Shown here: positions 61,101-64,000 of the stretch, piece after piece
How positions within the stretch are numbered: the stretch's first letter is position 1
Layout: each line of letters opens with the position of its first letter
DNA from: [Flexibacter] sp. ATCC 35103
GTDB lineage: Bacteria > Bacteroidota > Bacteroidia > Flavobacteriales > Flavobacteriaceae
DNA length: 64,000 nucleotides
Assembly (NCBI RefSeq): GCF_001975985.1
Contig: NZ_MTQF01000005.1
Span: 62,001-126,000 of the forward strand
Direction: 5' to 3'
Notes under the pieces: model-generated
The model's database searches: none
The model's input: the letters and a program-made list of their open reading frames with translations, nothing else
Told to the model about the DNA's origin: nothing
Made by a program: the position numbers and the translations under genes

Positions 61101-63868
61101 ATACCGATTCAAACGGAAACGGAAGTATTCAGTTTTCTTTGACAGACGAAGAGTGGGGACGTTATTTAATTCGCGTTTCAGATGATACAAATGGTCATGC
61201 GACAGCTGTGACAGTAAACATCGATTGGCCAATTTGGTCTGGAAAAACACGTAACAGAGATGCTTCGACAGCTAATATGTTAGTATTCTCGACTGATAAG
61301 AAAAATTATGCAGTGGGCGAAAAAGCACAAATATCTTTTCCGTCAAGTGAAGGCGGCCGCGCTTTGATTTCGATTGAAAATGGTTCAAGAGTGGTACAAA
61401 CACTTTGGGCTAAAACGCAAAAAGGAGAGACTAAAGTCGAAGTTCCTATAACAGCTGCAATGGCGCCAAATGTGTATTTTAATATTACACTTTTACAACC
61501 TCATGCTTCGACTAAAAATGATTCACCTATTCGCATGTATGGTATCGTACCTATCGAAGTCGTGGATAAAAATACTATTCTTGCGCCAACACTTTCTATG
61601 CCTGATGTGCTAAAACCAGAGCAGGCATTTACGGTAAAAGTAGGAGAGAAAACAGGCAAAGAAATGACGTATACTATTGCAGTTGTAGACGAAGGTTTGC
61701 TGGATTTAACACGTTTTAAAACTCCAAATGCGTGGGATAGTTTTTATGTACGTGAAGCTTTGGGAGTAAAAACATGGGATATTTATGATGACGTAATTGG
61801 TGCTTATGGCGGAAAAATAAATCAGATTTTCAGTATTGGTGGAGATCAGGATTTAGGCGGCGGAAAAGCTAAAAAAGCAAATCGTTTTAAACCGGTTGTA
61901 TTGTATTATGGTCCGTTTAAATTAGAAAAAGGACAGACGAAATCACATCAATTAAAATTACCAAAATACATTGGTTCCGTTAGAACTATGATTGTTGCAG
62001 GTGATGCAAACACAAGCGCATACGGAAGTGTAGAAAAAGCAACTCCGGTTCGTAGTCCGTTAATGGTTTTGGCTTCGTTACCAAGAAAGATCTCACCATC
62101 TGAGAAAGTAACAATTCCTGTAACGGTTTTTGCGACGGAAAACAAGATTAAAAATGTTTCGATTCAGATTAAAACAAGTACAGGATTAAAAGTAATGGGA
62201 AGTGCAACTCAAAGATTGACTTTTGCACAACCTGACGAAAAAATGGCATATTTTAATTTAGTAGTAGGTTCTGCAACCGGAATTGCTAAAGTTCAGGTTA
62301 TTGCGACTTCAGGAAATGAGAAATCAGTTTATGATGTCGAAATTGACATGACAAACCCAAACCCGGTTACGAGTACTTTTACTGATGTCATTTTACCTCC
62401 AAACAGTACAAAGACAATTTCCTGGAAAACTTTTGGAGTTTCCGGAAGTAATAAAGCGAGATTGGAAGTTTCGTCAATGCCAACAATTAATCTAAACGGA
62501 AGATTGCAATTTCTTATTCAATATCCGCATGGATGTGTAGAGCAAACGACTTCATCTGTTTTTCCTCAGTTATTTCTAGACGATGTAGTTGATCTGGATG
62601 CAAATCGTAAAGTTCTAATCCAGAAAAATATCACAGCAGGAATTACAAGATTAGGAAGTTTTCAATTGTCAAACGGAGGATTACCGTATTGGCAGGGCAA
62701 CACAATCGCTGATGATTGGGGAACTTCATACGCCGGACATTTCCTGATAGAAGCAGAGAAAAAAGGATATGTATTGCCAATAAACTTCAAATCAAAATGG
62801 ACTTCGTATCAACAAAAAGAAGCGAAGCAATGGCGTTTTGAAGCTAAATATGGTAACGATTTGGCGCAAGCTTATAGATTATACACACTCGCTTTGGCCG
62901 GAAATGCTGATTTATCTTCAATGAACAGATTGCGCGAGACAAAAGGAATTTCGAACGAAAGTAAACTTCGTTTGGCAGCAGCTTATGTTTTAGCGGGTCA
63001 AAAATCAGCAGGACAAAATCTATTCTTGCATACTAGTATTGATAGTGAATCGAGTGATTACAGTTATTACTATTACGGTTCAAGCGAAAGAAACAGAGCA
63101 ATGGCCCTGGAAACGATGTTGCTTTTGGGACAAAAACAAAAAGCATTTACAATGGCTTCAAAATTAGCCAAAGAAATGTCTAATAATCAATGGATGAGTA
63201 CACAAACAACTGCTTATTGTTTATATGCAATGTCAAAATTTGCAGCAGGTAATGGTCCAAAAGGAATAAATATTCAGTTTAATAAAAATGGAAAAGGAGA
63301 AACTATAAATACTCAAAAAACAATTGCAGACAGAAGTCTGGTTGTTCAAACAGGGTCTAATAGTATTACTTTGAAAAACAATAAAAATAACACAATCTAT
63401 ATTCGTGTTTTAAACACCGGAATATTACCAATTGGACAAGAAAATGTGATTCAGAGCGATGTTTCGGCAGCTATTGTTTTCAAAAACAGAAAAGGAGCAA
63501 CTATAAATGTTTCTAAAATAAATCAGGGAACAGAATTTATTGCAGAGGTAACCATTAGAAATCAAAGAAATGAAGGAGTTCAGAATGTAGCATTATCACA
63601 AATTCTGCCTTCAGGATTCGAAATTGTGAATACCCGTTTTACAGATTATGGAGACGCGACAAACAATATTGCTGATTATATCGATATTCGAGATGACAGA
63701 ACAAATTTCTATTTTGGATTAAAATCCAGAGAAACCAAAGTATTCAGAATCCTGCTAAACGCATCGTATTTAGGTAATTATTATTTACCAGGACTGCAAT
63801 GTGAAGCGATGTATGATAATACATTCCTGGCCAGAACCAAAGGATTCTGGGTTGAGGTGGTGAAGTAA
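58181..63868 (+). CDS. Bacterial alpha-2-macroglobulin lipoprotein
   Basis: A 1895-residue lipoprotein: signal peptide with lipobox FQSC (Cys at about 21), then macroglobulin-like beta-sandwich domains, a bait-like region and a complement-like alpha/alpha domain. The thioester motif GCVEQ is present with Cys1452. A Val/Thr/Asp-rich stretch (about 305-350) and an Asp/Glu/Tyr-rich stretch (about 508-545) interrupt the MG domains and may be flexible linkers. Bacterial alpha-2-macroglobulins trap proteases at the cell envelope. The usual companion, a penicillin-binding protein 1C, would be downstream, outside the window. Length is at the high end for the family. Confidence 0.93.
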   Translation: MKLKKKGLILVFCVFFIFQSCGRKSAADFNSDFSLFKEYIVSFTGGIVSSESDIRVVLEFDKKDWKVNQVLDSDLLDISPSVDGKVVALSSNTLAFIPEKKLKPGTEYQVTLNLDKLITIPKEKEKELSKFNFTVKTIKQDFTINTADIQSYNKEYQYLNCVLKTADNIDLETAIKLVSASQKGNDLKIKFEKKSGSAKEFNFIIDSIQRYDEATNLEIEYDGNDFDIDQKGQLDYPISSINEFKIVKVDVPEGSNQSVLINFSEPLQKGQDFKGLVSIQNTNNLKFSTQGNVLKVYFTNEAPAKKEVSAPVVVEEPVTVTTDSTVVTVDSAAVAVDSVSEDVVEVVPDEEPEPVITGELLLEVFEGIESQYGKKMDSNYTEKITFDQIKPSVRFIKNGTILPSSNNLKLNFEAVNLSAVDVKVYKIYKNNILQFLQYNQLNGSQNLKKVAQPIAKTTLKLNESGLITPSKWNTFALDLSKIITPEPGAIYRVEFVYKKKYSLYKCETSDTDQNDEDEEEVDENDVNYSGNSYDDYDYDYEGYDWRESENPCTNSYYYNAKIATNILATDLGVIAKRGENKSYLFAVNNIVTTEPVSNARVDLYTYQQQKITTGATNSEGIASFQLDKFAYFAIVTLGDQSTYVKLDDGLSLSVSNFDVAGETLQKGLKGFIYGERGVWRPGDNLYLSFILNDASNKLPKSHPIKFRLNDPNGKTTYQTIQKTNDLNHYSFVVPTSAEAPTGNWEAMISVGGAKFYKSIKIETIKPNRLKIKNNFSRKTLSSSYPNTSNLEVTWLHGAIAKNLNVEMQAKFSQQATTFKGYEKFTFDDIVRQFSTEEINVFSGKLNENGKATVNIEPRLQGQAPGMLRASFITKVYEEGGDFSTDVISTTYSPYKTYVGIKAPELNKYNMLETRTNNRFDIVTVDENGRPKSVRNLEVKVFKVDWRWWWDASTDNLSNYNSSNATTSYKTFVINTDSNGNGSIQFSLTDEEWGRYLIRVSDDTNGHATAVTVNIDWPIWSGKTRNRDASTANMLVFSTDKKNYAVGEKAQISFPSSEGGRALISIENGSRVVQTLWAKTQKGETKVEVPITAAMAPNVYFNITLLQPHASTKNDSPIRMYGIVPIEVVDKNTILAPTLSMPDVLKPEQAFTVKVGEKTGKEMTYTIAVVDEGLLDLTRFKTPNAWDSFYVREALGVKTWDIYDDVIGAYGGKINQIFSIGGDQDLGGGKAKKANRFKPVVLYYGPFKLEKGQTKSHQLKLPKYIGSVRTMIVAGDANTSAYGSVEKATPVRSPLMVLASLPRKISPSEKVTIPVTVFATENKIKNVSIQIKTSTGLKVMGSATQRLTFAQPDEKMAYFNLVVGSATGIAKVQVIATSGNEKSVYDVEIDMTNPNPVTSTFTDVILPPNSTKTISWKTFGVSGSNKARLEVSSMPTINLNGRLQFLIQYPHGCVEQTTSSVFPQLFLDDVVDLDANRKVLIQKNITAGITRLGSFQLSNGGLPYWQGNTIADDWGTSYAGHFLIEAEKKGYVLPINFKSKWTSYQQKEAKQWRFEAKYGNDLAQAYRLYTLALAGNADLSSMNRLRETKGISNESKLRLAAAYVLAGQKSAGQNLFLHTSIDSESSDYSYYYYGSSERNRAMALETMLLLGQKQKAFTMASKLAKEMSNNQWMSTQTTAYCLYAMSKFAAGNGPKGINIQFNKNGKGETINTQKTIADRSLVVQTGSNSITLKNNKNNTIYIRVLNTGILPIGQENVIQSDVSAAIVFKNRKGATINVSKINQGTEFIAEVTIRNQRNEGVQNVALSQILPSGFEIVNTRFTDYGDATNNIADYIDIRDDRTNFYFGLKSRETKVFRILLNASYLGNYYLPGLQCEAMYDNTFLARTKGFWVEVVK

Positions 63869-63878
63869 GTTTACGTAT

Positions 63879-63973
63879 CCTAACAGGTTTTCAAAACCTG
63901 TTAGGTATTTATATTTATGTCAAAGATTTAAAAAAAAATAAACATACCTAACAGATTATAAAAACCTGTTAGG
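63879..63973. repeat. Two CCTAACAGGTTTT hairpins after the macroglobulin gene
   Basis: 63879-63905 is a perfect palindrome with 13-bp arms (CCTAACAGGTTTT-C-AAAACCTGTTAGG); a second, weaker hairpin with arms CCTAACAG / CTGTTAGG lies at 63947-63973. Together they form a short repeat array, perhaps a terminator plus dispersed repeat. Confidence 0.7.
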
Positions 63974-64000
63974 ATAATAAAAATTAAAGAAGGTGAAGAA

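Overview
The window looks like chromosomal DNA of a Flavobacterium-type member of the Bacteroidota. It is AT-rich, lacks obvious Shine-Dalgarno sequences, carries Bacteroidota-type promoters (TTTG - about 20 nt - TAnnTTTG), and encodes the gliding-motility ATPase GldA, TonB-dependent receptors and many surface lipoproteins. Intergenic regions hold several families of small inverted repeats. No rRNA, tRNA, CRISPR array or insertion sequence was recognised.

From 1 to about 31.7 kb the window is dominated by sulfur assimilation and methionine synthesis. After the 3' end of a TonB-dependent receptor come: a Met/Cys-rich leader peptide with terminator, a small unknown protein, metY and a degenerate homoserine-dehydrogenase paralogue (1.8-4.9 kb); a second leader with terminator, a related small protein, a SAM-I riboswitch, metX, a fused aspartokinase-homoserine dehydrogenase, an OsmC protein and metZ (5.3-11.4 kb); an RDD membrane protein, a cysteine-rich Rrf2 regulator and a TauE/SafE permease (11.5-13.5 kb); a sulfate-reduction run of permease, cysH, cysD, cysN, a sulfite reductase with a HEPN-like tail, cobA, sirC and a ferredoxin-NADP reductase (13.8-23.1 kb); a decayed toxin-antitoxin pair between direct repeats; and a second SAM-I riboswitch followed by a two-gene methionine synthase, interrupted by a leucine-rich-repeat lipoprotein, then metF (24.4-31.6 kb). 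Together these reduce sulfate to sulfide, make siroheme for the reductase, activate homoserine with acetyl groups, incorporate sulfide into homocysteine and methylate it.

From 31.7 to 40.5 kb are a methyltransferase, a DAACS symporter, a PLP decarboxylase and a three-gene locus matching the XusABC xenosiderophore system. From 40.9 to 46 kb are an outer-membrane beta-barrel receptor, gldA and a tandem pair of small outer-membrane proteins with homogenised 3' ends. The 46-50.7 kb stretch is accessory: a frameshifted toxin-like gene coupled to a YwqK/MORN-like gene, a frameshifted paralogue of the latter, a self-operator XRE repressor, and a two-gene toxin-antitoxin-like module behind a 12-bp palindrome. 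The rest holds dgt, a DUF3078 protein, dxs, a TonB-C protein, tadA, an SMI1/KNR4 gene with an internal stop, and a large alpha-2-macroglobulin lipoprotein.

The best candidate for an undescribed system is the pair of Met/Cys leader attenuators (1872-2026 and 5273-5443). Each has an anti-terminator pairing at the leader stop codon, each is followed by a small protein sharing a C-terminal SLLF-x-MY motif, and each stands before a methionine-synthesis transcription unit.
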